Assembly (NCBI GenBank): GCA_022711655.1
Contig: JAKLEM010000016.1
Span: forward strand, 1-38,584
Direction of reading: 5' to 3'
From: Candidatus Auribacterota bacterium
GTDB taxonomy: Bacteria > Auribacterota > Ancaeobacteria > Ancaeobacterales > Ancaeobacteraceae
DNA: 38,584 bases
The notes beneath the pieces are model-generated. The model ran no database searches. It was not told the origin of the DNA and saw only the letters and a list, made by a program, of their open reading frames with translations. Position 1 is the stretch's first letter, and the number at the start of each line of letters is the position of its first letter. Positions 18,926-26,541 of this stretch are shown here, one piece after another. A program made the position numbers and the translations under genes.

Positions 18926-18953
18926 TTGAATTATTCGCTGGTTCTGCTAGAGT
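18926..18953 (+). promoter_or_regulatory. Promoter of efp
   Basis: -35 TTGAAT (18926-18931), 16-nt spacer, -10 TAGAGT (18948-18953) with TG one base upstream (extended -10). A normal leader of about 20 nt holds the AGGAGG ribosome site. Confidence 0.55.
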
Positions 18954-18979
18954 ATCGCCCACTTCAGGAGGTTATCATT

Positions 18980-19534
18980 ATGGCAAACGCAGTAGATCTG
19001 AGAAAAGGGATGGCGATCATGCTCGAAGGCGAGCTGTGCGTGGTCACCGACCGCTTGCATGTGACGCCGGGTAACTGGCGGGCCTACATCCAGGTGACGA
19101 TGAAGAGCGTCCGCACGGGCAAGCAGATCGAGCGCCGGTTCCGCTCGACCGAAACGGTCGATGTCGTCCAGCTCGAGCCGAAAGAGATGCAGTTCATGTA
19201 CAAGGACCAGGAAGGCTTCCATTTCATGGATCCCGACTACAATACGATCACCTTCAGCGAAGAGGTTGTCGGCGACGCGAAGAACTACCTTATCGAGAAC
19301 GGCAAGTGCGAAGTGCTGTTCTTCGGCGAGAAGGCGATCGAGATCGAGCTTCCCGCCAGCGTCGAGCTGAAGGTCGTCGAGACGGTCCCCGGGTTCAAGG
19401 GCGATTCGGTGACGAACCTCCAAAAACCGGCGACGCTCGAGACGGGATACAGGGTGAACGTACCTCTCTTCATGAAAGAAGGGGACGTCGTCAAGATCGA
19501 TACGCGCACGGGAGAATATATCGGGCGAGGCTGA
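18980..19534 (+). CDS. efp: Translation elongation factor P with Asn at the tip position
   Basis: 184 aa. EF-P binds ribosomes stalled at proline runs and helps peptide-bond formation. All three domains are present: an N-terminal KOW-like domain, the OB domain and the C-terminal OB domain ending in DTRTGEYIGRG. The start at 18980 is set by CAGGAGG eight bases upstream; an open frame extends further back but is not needed. In the tip loop the sequence is TPGNWRAY, so the residue aligned with the modified Lys34 of E. coli (KPGKGQAF) is Asn32. Lys modification by EpmA or Arg rhamnosylation by EarP therefore cannot apply. As I recall, PVC-group EF-Ps share a similar PGN loop. Confidence 0.93.
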   Translation: MANAVDLRKGMAIMLEGELCVVTDRLHVTPGNWRAYIQVTMKSVRTGKQIERRFRSTETVDVVQLEPKEMQFMYKDQEGFHFMDPDYNTITFSEEVVGDAKNYLIENGKCEVLFFGEKAIEIELPASVELKVVETVPGFKGDSVTNLQKPATLETGYRVNVPLFMKEGDVVKIDTRTGEYIGRG

Positions 19535-19588
19535 CGGCGTCGACGTGCCGCGCCGGTCGTCCTGTTCACTGTCATCAAGGGGGTGTGT

Positions 19589-19978
19589 GTGAAAAGAGCT
19601 CTTATATCCGTTTTGGCGGCGGTCAGCCTGCTCTCCCAGGGCGGCTGCGCGCTCGTCCTGATCGGCGGCGGGGCGCTCGCCGGCTATTCGTTGAGCAAAG
19701 ACAGCATTGAGGGGTATACCGACAGTTCGGTGGATTACATATGGAATAATTCGATCGCAGTGATGAGGCAGCGCGGCGCGCTGACCAAGACCGACCGGAC
19801 GCACGGCAAGTTCGAAGGCGTCGTCAACGGCGTCACGGTGAAAGGCGAGATCACCCCGATATCCGACAAGACCGTCAAGCTGCGGATCAGCGGTCGCAAA
19901 GGCCTGCTGCCGTCGGTCGAGGTGCCTCAGGAGCTGTTCATCAAGATCACGGAGAACGTTTCGCGCGCAAAACAGTAG
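19589..19978 (+). CDS. Small DUF3568-like envelope protein
   Basis: 129 aa from GTG 19589, preceded by AAGGGGG at a good distance; a GTG two codons earlier is less well placed. The N-terminus is a signal sequence ending in QGGC; the cysteine suggests a lipoprotein, but Gln at -3 is a poor lipobox. A glycine-rich hydrophobic stretch (LVLIGGGALAGYSL) follows, then a compact domain with WNNSIAVMRQRGAL and GKFEGVVNGVTVKGEITPIS, resembling DUF3568. Function unknown. It lies 54 bp after efp, probably on the same transcript, and is followed by a terminator. Confidence 0.7.
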   Translation: MKRALISVLAAVSLLSQGGCALVLIGGGALAGYSLSKDSIEGYTDSSVDYIWNNSIAVMRQRGALTKTDRTHGKFEGVVNGVTVKGEITPISDKTVKLRISGRKGLLPSVEVPQELFIKITENVSRAKQ

Positions 19979-20005
19979 CAAGTTGCGCGGCGGCGGAAAT
20001 GCGAG

Positions 20006-20045
20006 CGTCCCTCTTCCGGGTGTGCGGAAGGGGGACGTTTTTTTT
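20006..20045 (+). terminator. Rho-independent terminator after the DUF3568-like gene
   Basis: A 13-bp stem (20006-20018 with 20025-20037, one G-T pair) with a 6-nt loop, followed by eight Ts. Oriented for plus-strand transcripts. Confidence 0.92.
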
Positions 20046-20068
20046 ATGCCCGGCAACCGCGGCGGAAG

Positions 20069-21262
20069 CTATTTCCGGATCAGCCGGACGATGACCTCGG
20101 AGTGCTTGGTTTGCGGGAACATGTCGACGAAGACGGTTTCGGTGAGAGTATATGCGCCCAGCAGCGATTTGACGTCGCGCGCGAGCGTCGGGGGGTTGCA
20201 CGAGATGTAGACGATCGTTTCCGGCCTCGACTTGCCGATCGCCTTGAGGACGGCGGGGGCGCAGCCGTCGCGCGGGGGGTCGAGGATGAGCGTGACCGGT
20301 TTCCCCGCTTGTGACTTAAGAACGTCTCCCAGCGCGGACTCCGCGGTGCGCGCGATGAACTCGGCCTGTTCCGCGCCGGTGATCCTGACGTTGTTCACGG
20401 CGCAGGCGATCGAGGCCTTGTCGCTGTCTATCCCGATAAGCGACTGCCCCGGACGCAGCGCGGCCAGCCCGATGACGCCGGCCCCGCAATAGCTGTCGAC
20501 GATGACCGACCCTTCCGCGACCAGCGACGACGCGTGGCCGAGCAGCGCCGCCATCATCTCGCTGTTGACCTGAAAGAAAGACTCCGCCGGTATCTCGAAA
20601 AGCTTTTGCCCGATCCTTTCCATGACTGTCCTGGGGCGCCCCGCCATGCGGTGCGGCGCGTCGAAGAAATGAGACACGGTTCCCTGCGACGAGCGGCGGA
20701 TCGTGACCGATTCCGGAAGGGGGCCTTTCCACGCCGCGAGCTCTTGGCGCGCCGTCGCGATGTGCGCGTTGATGTCGTCGTGCGCGATAAGGCAGGCGCC
20801 GACCGGCACGATCTCTATATTATTGTTCCCGACGAACCCCAGCACGATCTCGCCGCCGGCGCGTCCGATGTTGAGCTTGATCTTGTTCCGGTAGTTGAGC
20901 GGATGCTCGCTCGCCGCTGCCGCAACGTTCTCGACTACGCAGCCGCCGATGCGGCGGAGCGCGTCCTTGATCTGCTGCGTCTTGCAGCGGACCTGCGCGT
21001 CATAGCGCATATGCATGTACTGGCAGCCGCCGCAGGCTCCGTAGTAGGGGCAGGGCGGGGCGACACGTTCAGGTGACGGCGTGAGGATTTCCGTGATCCG
21101 TCCCCTGAAAAAGTTCTTTTTCGCCTCGATGATCGTGATGCTCACCCTTTCGCCCTCGAGCCCCCCGGGGACGAAGATCACCGCGCCCTCGACTCGGGCG
21201 ACGCCGTCGCCGCCGAAAGCGACCGATTCGATGGTGACCGTGAGCGTATCGTTAAAGTTCAT
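20069..21262 (-). CDS. rlmD: 23S rRNA (uracil-5-)-methyltransferase, RlmD/RumA type
   Basis: 397 aa from the ATG at 21262; a longer open frame upstream lacks family similarity. An N-terminal TRAM domain (residues about 5-60) binds RNA. The [4Fe-4S] cysteines are C71, C77 and C80 in CPYYGACGGC, with C157 in VGACLIAH as the likely fourth ligand. The SAM site is DSYCGAGVIGLAA, followed by DPPRDGC, and the catalytic cysteine is C355 in VYISCNPPTLARD. The Fe-S cluster favours rRNA methylation (RlmD or RlmC) over the tRNA enzyme TrmA, but the exact target base is inferred. Transcribed alone, divergent from the DUF2914 gene. Confidence 0.9.
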   Translation of the reverse strand: MNFNDTLTVTIESVAFGGDGVARVEGAVIFVPGGLEGERVSITIIEAKKNFFRGRITEILTPSPERVAPPCPYYGACGGCQYMHMRYDAQVRCKTQQIKDALRRIGGCVVENVAAAASEHPLNYRNKIKLNIGRAGGEIVLGFVGNNNIEIVPVGACLIAHDDINAHIATARQELAAWKGPLPESVTIRRSSQGTVSHFFDAPHRMAGRPRTVMERIGQKLFEIPAESFFQVNSEMMAALLGHASSLVAEGSVIVDSYCGAGVIGLAALRPGQSLIGIDSDKASIACAVNNVRITGAEQAEFIARTAESALGDVLKSQAGKPVTLILDPPRDGCAPAVLKAIGKSRPETIVYISCNPPTLARDVKSLLGAYTLTETVFVDMFPQTKHSEVIVRLIRK

Positions 21263-21283
21263 GCGTGCATGATATCCTTTTCT

Positions 21284-21340
21284 GTTTATGCCGGGAACAT
21301 CAATCTCTGAAATTCTTTTATTGCGGGAAGCGGCATAAAC
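21284..21340. repeat. 10-bp inverted repeat in the divergent promoter region
   Basis: GTTTATGCCG (21284-21293) is the exact reverse complement of CGGCATAAAC (21331-21340), with a 37-bp gap. The right arm lies between the -35 and -10 boxes of the plus-strand promoter, so a protein bound there would affect transcription. It may be an operator or a chance dyad. Confidence 0.5.
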
Positions 21341-21349
21341 GATTAGAAT
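21321..21349 (+). promoter_or_regulatory. Promoter of the DUF2914 lipoprotein gene
   Basis: -35 TTGCGG (21321-21326), 17-nt spacer, -10 TAGAAT (21344-21349). A GGAGG follows at 21361. It probably drives the run of plus-strand genes that starts here. Confidence 0.5.
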
Positions 21350-21378
21350 AACAAAAAGCGGGAGGATGCGGCGATACA

Positions 21379-21900
21379 ATGCAGGTCTTTTCAGGAAAAC
21401 CGATCGTTTCGAGTAGAACGGTGCCCGGCGCCATCGCCGCTGCGTTGTTGCTCCTGCTGTCATGCTCCGGTTGCGGCCCGAAGGCGAATGTCGCGGCGAT
21501 GCAACCGGCAGCCGTACCCGCAAGCTCGGCGGAGGCGCCGGCCGTTCCGCAGATGGTTGCAGCCCCCGCGATACAGGTTAAAGTCGAGCGTGCCGTGATC
21601 TGCGAGTCGGTCGTCGACCGCGTGCCGCAGGGCGCGGCCGACGCGTTCTATGACGATGTGAAGAAATTATGCTGTTTTACGTCGGTTGCCGGCGCGTTGA
21701 GGCCGATGACCGTCGAGCATGTATGGTCGTACAAGGGAGAGGAGATCGCCCGGGTCCCCTTGAAAGTATATTCCAGCCGCTGGCGGACGCACAGCAGCGT
21801 CAGGATCAGGCCGGGGCAGACCGGCGAGTGGAAGGTGCTCGTCACCGACAGTACGGGCGGAACGATGGCGGAGACCGTTTTTGAGATCCGGGGCAGGTAA
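21379..21900 (+). CDS. DUF2914-domain lipoprotein
   Basis: 173 aa. The N-terminus holds a hydrophobic stretch ending in LLLSCSGC, a lipobox-like site, followed by an Ala/Pro-rich linker. Residues about 75-172 match DUF2914: a cysteine-bearing CCFTSV, the HVWSYKGEE segment, SSRWRTHSSVRIRPGQTGEWKV and a final beta strand. The domain's function is not known to me. ATG 21379 is 13 nt from GGAGG, which is long; GTG 21421 is an alternative start that keeps the signal peptide. It lies 6 bp upstream of the ATP-grasp gene, so the two are co-transcribed. Confidence 0.75.
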   Translation: MQVFSGKPIVSSRTVPGAIAAALLLLLSCSGCGPKANVAAMQPAAVPASSAEAPAVPQMVAAPAIQVKVERAVICESVVDRVPQGAADAFYDDVKKLCCFTSVAGALRPMTVEHVWSYKGEEIARVPLKVYSSRWRTHSSVRIRPGQTGEWKVLVTDSTGGTMAETVFEIRGR

Positions 21901-21906
21901 GGGACG

Positions 21907-22938
21907 ATGAAGATCGCGATCGTGTACAACGAAATAACGGCGGAGAGCGCGGGGAACGGCTGTTTCGAAGCGGAAGCCGATGTGCTTGACGAGCGCGACG
22001 CCGTCGAGCGCGCCCTGAAAGAGCTCGGGCATGAGGTGTGCTGCGTGTCTGTCGGCTGCGATACGCGCACGATCATCGACACGCTGCAGACCTGGCGGCC
22101 CGACCTTGTCTTCAATCTCGCCGAAAGCGTTCTCGGCAACAGCCAGCTCGAGATGACCATCCCCGCGATCCTCGAGCTCATGGCGATCCCGTATACCGGC
22201 TCGAACCCGGCCGCGATCGCCGTTTCGCTCGACAAGGGGATAAGCAAAAAGCTGCTCGCGTTCCACGCGATACGGACCCCCGATTTCGCCGTCGTGCGCT
22301 CGATCGACGATGTCCCCTCGCTTTCCCTCGAGTATCCGCTGTTCGTGAAGCCGTTATGGGAAGACGGGAGCATCGGCATCACCGAGAACTGCGTGGTGCG
22401 TGACGCCGACTGCCTAATGCAGACGGCCTGCGCGATGCTTGAGCGCTTCCGCGGCCTGCTCGTCGAGGAATACGTCGAGGGGCGCGAGTTCAACGTCTCT
22501 ATCGTCGGCAACGGGGCGCTCGAGGTGCTCCCGGTCTCCGAGATCGATTACAGCGGCATGCCCGAGGGGATGACGAGGATATTGAGCTACAACGCGAAGT
22601 GGATCAAGGGCAGCGCCGAATACGCGCACACGAAGCCGGTCTGCCCCGCGCGCATTTCCGACGAGCTGCGGCGGACCCTTGTCGCCGCGGCGGAGAACGC
22701 CTATGCGTCTCTCGGCCTGTCGGGGTACGGGCGGATCGATTTTCGCGTCGACAGGCACGACAACGTGTTCGTGATCGACGTCAACCCGAACCCCTGTATC
22801 GCTCCCGACGCCGGGCTGGCGGTGGCGGCGCGTGCGGCGGGGATCTCGTTCGCCGGGCTTGTCAAAAAGATCGTGACTTATGCGGCGGAACAAAATGGTT
22901 GTTCCGCTTTTCATAACGAACAAGTGGCGCGCGTGTAG
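21907..22938 (+). CDS. D-alanine-D-alanine ligase-like ATP-grasp enzyme
   Basis: 343 aa. The N-terminal part (MKIAIVYNE, then PDLVFNLAES and PYTGSNPAAIAVSLDKG) resembles the Ddl N-terminal domain. The ATP-grasp region has PLFVKPLWEDGSIGI, LLVEEYVEGREFNVSIVG, LEVLPVSEIDY and GYGRIDFRVD. The metal-binding segment is DVNPNPCIAPDAGL rather than the EINTLPGFT of true Ddl. It is thus probably a paralogue joining a different pair of carboxylate and amine, not the cell-wall Ddl. Its substrate is unknown. It follows the DUF2914 gene by 6 bp. A terminator-like hairpin lies inside its last codons. Confidence 0.8.
   Translation: MKIAIVYNEITAESAGNGCFEAEADVLDERDAVERALKELGHEVCCVSVGCDTRTIIDTLQTWRPDLVFNLAESVLGNSQLEMTIPAILELMAIPYTGSNPAAIAVSLDKGISKKLLAFHAIRTPDFAVVRSIDDVPSLSLEYPLFVKPLWEDGSIGITENCVVRDADCLMQTACAMLERFRGLLVEEYVEGREFNVSIVGNGALEVLPVSEIDYSGMPEGMTRILSYNAKWIKGSAEYAHTKPVCPARISDELRRTLVAAAENAYASLGLSGYGRIDFRVDRHDNVFVIDVNPNPCIAPDAGLAVAARAAGISFAGLVKKIVTYAAEQNGCSAFHNEQVARV
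22885..22911 (+). terminator. Terminator-like hairpin inside the end of the ATP-grasp gene
   Basis: A 9-bp perfect stem (22885-22893 with 22899-22907) with a 5-nt loop is followed by TTTT at 22908-22911. It lies 25-50 bases before the stop codon, so termination here would give an mRNA without a stop. It may be an attenuator for downstream genes or simply weak. Confidence 0.45.
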
Positions 22939-22951
22939 GCTGCAGACGCGA

Positions 22952-22963
22952 CATGTATACATG
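22952..22963. promoter_or_regulatory. 12-bp palindrome before the EIIA-CBS gene
   Basis: CATGTATACATG is a perfect palindrome ending one base before the AAAGGAGGGG ribosome site of the next gene. It could be an operator. It is short enough to be chance. Confidence 0.25.
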
Positions 22964-22978
22964 CAAAGGAGGGGAGAG

Positions 22979-23890
22979 ATGCATTTTTCGGCGATACTCG
23001 ATGAAAAGGTTGTGATCCTCGACCTGAAGGCGAAGACCAAGGAGGAGGCGATCAAGGAGCTGATCCACCAGGTGGAGATCGCGAAGGACCGCGTCCCGTC
23101 GGCCCATGTGCTGGAGGACGCCGTGCTCGAGCGCGAGCGCAACGGCTCCACGGCGTTCGGGGCCGGCCTCTGTTTTCCCCACGCCCGTATCGACGGCCTG
23201 CGCGATATCGTGATCGCGATCGGCATATCCAAAAGCGGGATAGCGGTCGACGCGCCTGACCGGAAAAAGGGGAGCATCTTTTTCCTGATCCTCGCGCCCG
23301 CGACGAAGAATATCCTTATGCTTCAGGCGCTCGCCGCGCTTGCCGGGTTCGCGAAGGTCGCCGCCAACCGCACGGCGCTCCTCGAGGCCAAAAAGCCCGG
23401 CGATCTTGTCGATGCGATCGTCAAGAGCGGCGTTCGGATGAAGAAGGAGCTGGTCGCCGGAGATTTGATGAATACCAACGTCGTGTCGGTCTCTCCCGAA
23501 ATGACGATGAAAGAGGTCGTCACGCTCTTCTTTAAAAAGGGGATCGACAGCGCGCCGGTGCTTGGCCCGGGAGATAAGCTGATCGGCGACCTCAGCGGCA
23601 AAGAGCTTGTCTCGGTCGGTTTGCCGAGCCACGCGAGCCTGCTCGGCAATATTGCCTACCTCGCCGACTTCGAGCCGTTCGACGAGTTTTTCAAGAAGCA
23701 GAACACCATCAAGGTCAAGAACCTCTGCTCGATCTCTGTCGTTAAGGTGAAGCCCGATATGCCGCTGATCGAGGCGGCCTACCGGATGGTGAAAGAGGAT
23801 GCCCGGCGCGTCTACGTGGTCGACGACAGCGACAAGCTCCAGGGCGTCATCTACCGCAAAGATATCATCTGTCGAATTCTGTACAGTTAA
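22979..23890 (+). CDS. PTS EIIA (PtsN-like) domain fused to two CBS domains
   Basis: 303 aa from ATG 22979, with a strong AAAGGAGGGG upstream; a longer open frame to 22880 lacks similarity. Residues about 1-150 form an EIIA domain of the fructose/PtsN family, with the phosphorylatable His68 in GLCFPHAR. Residues about 160-303 hold two CBS motifs (MNTNVVSVSPEMTMKEVVTLF and ISVVKVKPDMPLIEAAYRMV), which usually bind adenine nucleotides. The pairing suggests a regulator that senses both phosphotransfer state and energy charge. No EI, HPr, EIIB or EIIC is nearby, so a sugar-transport role is unlikely. The next gene is an ion/anion permease, a plausible target. Confidence 0.85.
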   Translation: MHFSAILDEKVVILDLKAKTKEEAIKELIHQVEIAKDRVPSAHVLEDAVLERERNGSTAFGAGLCFPHARIDGLRDIVIAIGISKSGIAVDAPDRKKGSIFFLILAPATKNILMLQALAALAGFAKVAANRTALLEAKKPGDLVDAIVKSGVRMKKELVAGDLMNTNVVSVSPEMTMKEVVTLFFKKGIDSAPVLGPGDKLIGDLSGKELVSVGLPSHASLLGNIAYLADFEPFDEFFKKQNTIKVKNLCSISVVKVKPDMPLIEAAYRMVKEDARRVYVVDDSDKLQGVIYRKDIICRILYS

Positions 23891-23896
23891 GAGATA

Positions 23897-23948
23897 CCCC
23901 GCGCACGCTACGGGGAACGCGCGCAGCTCTATGTGAGCGCGTTCCCCG
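23897..23948 (+). promoter_or_regulatory. Mutually exclusive hairpins before the permease start codon
   Basis: Segment 1 (CCCCG, 23897-23901) can pair with the start of segment 2 (23911-23915). Segment 2 (23911-23922) can instead form a perfect 12-bp stem with segment 3 (23937-23948). The long stem ends 10 nt before ATG 23959 and would cover the ribosome-entry region; no T run follows, so it is not a standard terminator. Confidence 0.4.
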
Positions 23949-23958
23949 CACGATCGTT

Positions 23959-25203
23959 ATGATACAGCTGTTCAAGCCGCTGATAATTTTCTTGGTGACG
24001 TATTATCATATAGCAGCGCCGAAGATGAGCTTTCTGAAGCTCGACCGGCCGTCGTGGGCGCTTATCGGCGCCGTCCTCATGGTCGCGACCGGCGTCATGA
24101 CGCTTCAGGAGGCCTATAACGCGATCGATCTTAACACGATCGCGCTCCTGTTCGGCATGATGGTGCTCGTGTCGTACATGAAGCTCGGCGGTTTCTTCAA
24201 GGTCGTGTCGTTCTCCCTTCAGCGGTACGCCCGGCGGCCGGCGCTGTTGCTCGTGATGGTGATCCTGGCCGGGGGATCCCTGTCGGCGCTGTTCGTCAAC
24301 GATACCGTCTGTATCATGTTCACCCCGCTCCTGCTGCACCTGTTGACAGCGGTCGGCCTCCCGCCGGTGCCGTACCTTATCGCGCTTGCCATGTCCAGCA
24401 ATATAGGCAGCGCCTGCACGCTGACCGGTAACCCGCAGAACATGCTGGTCGGCATTTTCTCGGGATGGGGGTACGCCCGGTTCGCGGCCTATATGCTTCC
24501 GGTGGCGCTTGTCGGGCTGGCGATCAATTACGCGGTGGTATATCTCCTGTATCGGCGGCGTTTCCTCGGCTTGACGGTCAGGCAGATAAGCGAAAAGCCG
24601 GATATTGACGCGCCGCTGCTGCGCAAATCCCTATTCGTGCTAGCGGCGGTGCTGGCCGGGTTCTGTTTTCTGAAAAACATGCCGCTGGTCGCGGTCGCCG
24701 GCGCGGCGTTCATGATCGTTATCGCGGACCGCAAGCCGTCGGAGGCCTTTGAAAAGGTCGACTGGACGCTGCTCTTGTTCTTTACAGGGCTGTTCATCGT
24801 CACCAACGGGATGAACAAGGCGATCGCCGCGGCAGGGCTGCACGAGAAGGTCCTCGCGTGTATGGGCGGGACCGTCGCCATGCAGGCCGTCAGCCTCAGC
24901 GCTGTATCGGTCGTTGCGTCGAACGTCGTGTCGAACGTCCCGTTCGTGATGCTGTCCGCTCCGTGGATCGGCCGTCTTCTCGATCCCCGGATTATGTGGC
25001 TGGTCCTGGCGATGTCCAGCACCTTTGCGGGTAACCTGACGCTGGTCGGGTCGGTCGCGAACCTGATCGTCGCCGAATCGGCGAAAGAGACGGCGCATAT
25101 AGGTTTCCGCGAGTATCTCAAAGCGGGAACGGTCGTGACGCTCCTGACCGTCGCCGCCGGCCTCTGTTTTATCCTTTTCTACCGCCGCATCGGCATATTG
25201 TGA
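23959..25203 (+). CDS. SLC13/ArsB-NhaD-type membrane permease
   Basis: 414 aa, about 11 hydrophobic segments. It resembles the ion-transporter superfamily members annotated as ArsB, NhaD or SLC13 anion permeases: LDRPSWALIGAVLMVATGVMTLQEAYNAID, SALFVNDTVCIMFTPLLL, SSNIGSACTLTGNPQNMLVG and a second inverted-repeat half with ASNVVSNVPFVML and STFAGNLTLVGSVANLIV. The two matching SN/TGNPQN-like loops are the substrate and Na+ sites in this family. Substrate (anion, Na+/H+) is uncertain. No Shine-Dalgarno sequence precedes the ATG; a long hairpin does. It follows the EIIA-CBS gene by 68 bp. Confidence 0.85.
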   Translation: MIQLFKPLIIFLVTYYHIAAPKMSFLKLDRPSWALIGAVLMVATGVMTLQEAYNAIDLNTIALLFGMMVLVSYMKLGGFFKVVSFSLQRYARRPALLLVMVILAGGSLSALFVNDTVCIMFTPLLLHLLTAVGLPPVPYLIALAMSSNIGSACTLTGNPQNMLVGIFSGWGYARFAAYMLPVALVGLAINYAVVYLLYRRRFLGLTVRQISEKPDIDAPLLRKSLFVLAAVLAGFCFLKNMPLVAVAGAAFMIVIADRKPSEAFEKVDWTLLLFFTGLFIVTNGMNKAIAAAGLHEKVLACMGGTVAMQAVSLSAVSVVASNVVSNVPFVMLSAPWIGRLLDPRIMWLVLAMSSTFAGNLTLVGSVANLIVAESAKETAHIGFREYLKAGTVVTLLTVAAGLCFILFYRRIGIL

Positions 25204-25209
25204 GCTGAT

Positions 25210-26541
25210 ATGAAAAAAACGACAACACAGCGGTACCGCGAAGCGCTGGCGTCGCTGTACGCATCGGTCGATTACGAGAAGGTGTCCCCGAAAAGATACA
25301 GCGTCAAGTCGTACGACCTGGAGCGGTTCTGCCGGCTGCTGAACAGGCTCGGCGACCCGCATCTCCGCATCAGGTCGATCCTGGTCGCCGGCACCAAAGG
25401 GAAGGGGTCGACGGCCGCAATGATAGCCTCGATCCTGCAGGCAGCAGGCTGCAAGACCGGTCTCTATACGTCGCCGCATCTCGTATCTGTCCGGGAGCGG
25501 ATCCGCGTAGACGGAAGCCCGATCTCCAGGAGCGATTTTTGCCGCGCGATCGGCGCGGTCACGCGGGCGCGTGAGGGCGCCCCCGCCGGCGACTATCAGA
25601 CGGTGTTCGAGGCGCTGACGGCGGCGGCGTTCCTCCACTTCGAGCGGAAGCGGGTCGACATCGTCGTCTGCGAGGTCGGCCTCGGAGGCCGTCTCGACGC
25701 GACCAATCTGCTCAACCCCCTGATATCGGTGATCACCCCTGTCAGCCTCGACCATTGCGATATCCTCGGTAGGACCGTCAGGCGGATCGCCCAGGAGAAG
25801 GCCGGCATCATCCGGGACGGATGCGTCACGGTCGTCGCAGGACAGCCGGGCCCGGCGCTCGCCGTGATCCGCGAGGAGTGCGCGAGAAAAGGGTCGCGCA
25901 TCGTCGAGGCCGACGACCTTTTTGCTGGCGAACGCGTCCGACTGACGACGGGCGGGATAGCTTTCGACGCGACAGGGAGGAGCGGGGTCTTCAGGGACGT
26001 CAGCATCCCGCTGCTCGGCCGCCATCAGGTCTGCAACGCGCTGACGGCCCTGTCGGCGGTGACCAAGCTCCGCGATACCTACAACTATCATATCCCGGAT
26101 GAGGCGGTGTACGCGGGATTCAGGGCTGTATCGTGGCCGGGCAGGATGGAGGTCGTCAGAAGAAAACCGTTCGTGGTCCTCGACGGCGCTCACAACGTTT
26201 CGTCAGCGCGGGCGCTCCTGCTGGCGCTGCGAGAGACGTTCGCGTACCGTCAGCTCGTCCTTGTTCTCGGGATAAGTGCGAACAAGGATATCCCCGGGAT
26301 CGTCAGGGAGCTCGCGCCGTACGCATCGCGGATCGTCCTGACCAAAGCGGAGGCCGTGCGGGGCGCGGAGCCGTCGATCCTGCGAAAACAGTGCGTGAAG
26401 TATCTCCCGTCGGGGGTTACCGTCGCAAGAGATCCGAGAGCCGCCCTTCGCGCAGCGCTGGCGCTTGCCGGACCTTACGACCTTGTCTGCGCGACCGGTT
26501 CGCTCTACCTCGTCGGCGCTCTCAAGAGGCGGATCTCGTGA
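25210..26541 (+). CDS. folC: Folylpolyglutamate/dihydrofolate synthase
   Basis: 443 aa, Mur-ligase fold. It adds glutamate to folates and, in bifunctional forms, makes dihydrofolate. The P-loop is GTKGKGSTAA (usually GTNGKGS), followed by LYTSPHLVSVRERIRVDG, the FEALTAAAF region, EVGLGGRLDATN and SLDHCDILG. The C-terminal domain has RMEVV-VVLDGAHN. The start lies 6 bp after the permease stop. It overlaps the next gene by GTGA. Neighbours are unrelated to folate, so this is a housekeeping run rather than a pathway operon. Confidence 0.93.
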   Translation: MKKTTTQRYREALASLYASVDYEKVSPKRYSVKSYDLERFCRLLNRLGDPHLRIRSILVAGTKGKGSTAAMIASILQAAGCKTGLYTSPHLVSVRERIRVDGSPISRSDFCRAIGAVTRAREGAPAGDYQTVFEALTAAAFLHFERKRVDIVVCEVGLGGRLDATNLLNPLISVITPVSLDHCDILGRTVRRIAQEKAGIIRDGCVTVVAGQPGPALAVIREECARKGSRIVEADDLFAGERVRLTTGGIAFDATGRSGVFRDVSIPLLGRHQVCNALTALSAVTKLRDTYNYHIPDEAVYAGFRAVSWPGRMEVVRRKPFVVLDGAHNVSSARALLLALRETFAYRQLVLVLGISANKDIPGIVRELAPYASRIVLTKAEAVRGAEPSILRKQCVKYLPSGVTVARDPRAALRAALALAGPYDLVCATGSLYLVGALKRRIS

